This document shows positions 63,350 to 64,000 of a stretch of DNA of 64,000 nt, in pieces. The stretch is taken from NCBI RefSeq assembly GCF_037450285.1, contig NZ_JAQISN010000002.1, forward strand, positions 62,001-126,000. Direction: 5' to 3'. The notes below the pieces were generated by a model that did not search any database, was not told the DNA's origin, and saw nothing but the letters and a program-made list of their open reading frames with translations. The stretch's first letter is position 1, and each line of letters starts with the position of its first letter. The translations under genes and the position numbers were made by a program. Source of the DNA: Erwinia sp. SLM-02. Its GTDB lineage: Bacteria; Pseudomonadota; Gammaproteobacteria; Enterobacterales; Enterobacteriaceae.

Positions 63350-64000
63350 TCATGGCGCAGCAACGGCCTTACGTTTCTGCGCCAGCTGCCAGCCCCAGAG
63401 CACGGCGATGGCCAACGCGAACAGGGCACCGAACCCCACCCCGGTTGGCACCGGCGGCGCTCCCAGTTTAATCGCCAGGGAATAAAGCCCCAGCATCACC
63501 AGCATCGCCGTATTTTCACCCAGGTTCTGCACCGCAATCGCGTTGCCCGCCCCCACGGTCTGCTTTCCGCGCATTTGCAGCAGCGCATTCAGCGGCACCA
63601 CGAAGAAACCACCCAGCATGCCGATAATCGCCAGCAGCACGTAGGCGTGTAACGCCGTATGCTGAAGTGAGAAAGCCACCACGGCAACGCCGATCAATAC
63701 GCCGGCAGGCATACAGCGCCCGACGGTTTTCAACGTAACCAGCTTCGCGGCGGCGGCAGCACCAAATACAATGCCCACGGCAACCATCGCATTCAGCATC
63801 GTCGGGGTTTTGTTATCGGTAATGCCCAGCGCCACCGGCACCCACAGCACCAGCAGGAAGCGCAGCGTGACCCCGGCTCCCCAGAACAGGCTGGTGCCCA
63901 CCAGCGAGAAGCGGGTTTCGCCATCGCGCCACAGCACACGGCAGGCACGGAAGAAGCTGGCGGACATGGCGGCAGGCCGCCACGATTGCCCGCTGCGGGC
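63350..64000 (-). CDS. lplT: Lysophospholipid transporter LplT, C-terminal part (cut by window end)
   Basis: The frame is open to base 64000, so the gene runs on past the window; about 217 C-terminal residues are visible, against about 397 for E. coli LplT. LplT flips lysophospholipids inward for reacylation by Aas. The fragment has five or six hydrophobic helices, with FVVPLNALLQMRGK and GAGNAIAVQNLGEN as family signatures. The tas-lplT-aas order in E. coli supports this. The methionine at 63967 is internal. Confidence 0.93.
   Translation of the reverse strand, partial: ARSGQSWRPAAMSASFFRACRVLWRDGETRFSLVGTSLFWGAGVTLRFLLVLWVPVALGITDNKTPTMLNAMVAVGIVFGAAAAAKLVTLKTVGRCMPAGVLIGVAVVAFSLQHTALHAYVLLAIIGMLGGFFVVPLNALLQMRGKQTVGAGNAIAVQNLGENTAMLVMLGLYSLAIKLGAPPVPTGVGFGALFALAIAVLWGWQLAQKRKAVAAP

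Noticed and set aside
63223..63652. Open frames with His/Ser/Thr-rich repeats over the octamer array
   Set aside because: The peptide repeats come from translation of the noncoding octamers, then run antisense through lplT.

Overview
The window is chromosomal DNA of a gammaproteobacterium in Enterobacterales, most likely Erwinia or Pantoea (Erwiniaceae). Nearly every gene has a clear E. coli counterpart. The order iap-cysHIJ-queD ... queE-eno-pyrG-mazG-relA-rlmD-barA-yqcA-truC-yqcC-csrB-syd-queF-ppnN-xni-rlmM-ygdD-gcvA/gcvB-ygdI-csdAE-tcdA-mltA-tRNA-fMet(x3)-amiC-argA-recD-recB-ptrA-recC-ppd cluster-thyA-lgt-ptsP-rppH-mutH-ygdR-tas-lplT follows E. coli K-12 closely. The genus is inferred from overall character and from lineage-specific insertions, not from a marker search.

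Layout. 1-6050: 3' part of iap, a YciI-like gene, the sulfite-reduction operon cysJIH (minus strand) and divergent queD. 6050-12170: a less conserved block with a cystine-type amino-acid ABC importer, an exported inorganic pyrophosphatase behind a good Pho box, queE, and a divergent LysR regulator / metallo-beta-lactamase-fold pair. 12200-19000: eno, pyrG, mazG and relA, with a 557-bp repeat-filled gap where E. coli has mazEF. 19000-30500: rlmD, barA, glycerate kinase, yqcA-truC-yqcC, the sRNA csrB with an upstream UvrY-type box, syd, queF, ppnN, xni. 30700-41150: rlmM, ygdD, gcvA with divergent sRNA gcvB, ygdI, csdAE, tcdA, mltA, three initiator tRNAs, amiC, and argA under a tandem ARG box. 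41170-54730: recD-recB-ptrA, recC and four pseudopilin-type genes. 55000-64000: a D-Ala-D-Ala dipeptidase inserted before thyA-lgt, ptsP-rppH, a DnaA-box region matching DARS2, mutH, ygdR, tas, an octamer tandem repeat, and the C-terminal part of lplT, cut by the window end.

Functional links. cysHIJ with the cystine-type importer gives sulfate reduction and sulfur amino-acid uptake. queD, queE and queF supply three steps of preQ0/preQ1 synthesis. BarA, via UvrY (not in the window), should drive csrB about 6 kb away through the box at 26639-26656. RelA and the GC-rich discriminator of the initiator-tRNA promoter are both parts of stringent control. RecBCD is complete. mutH sits beside a chromosomal DnaA-reactivating locus.

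Most interesting observations: the Pho-box-controlled exported pyrophosphatase, the DARS2-like region, the repeat family and 25-bp-arm palindrome between mazG and relA, the block-structured octamer repeat, and the CRISPR-free iap-cysH interval. I found no wholly new multi-gene system.
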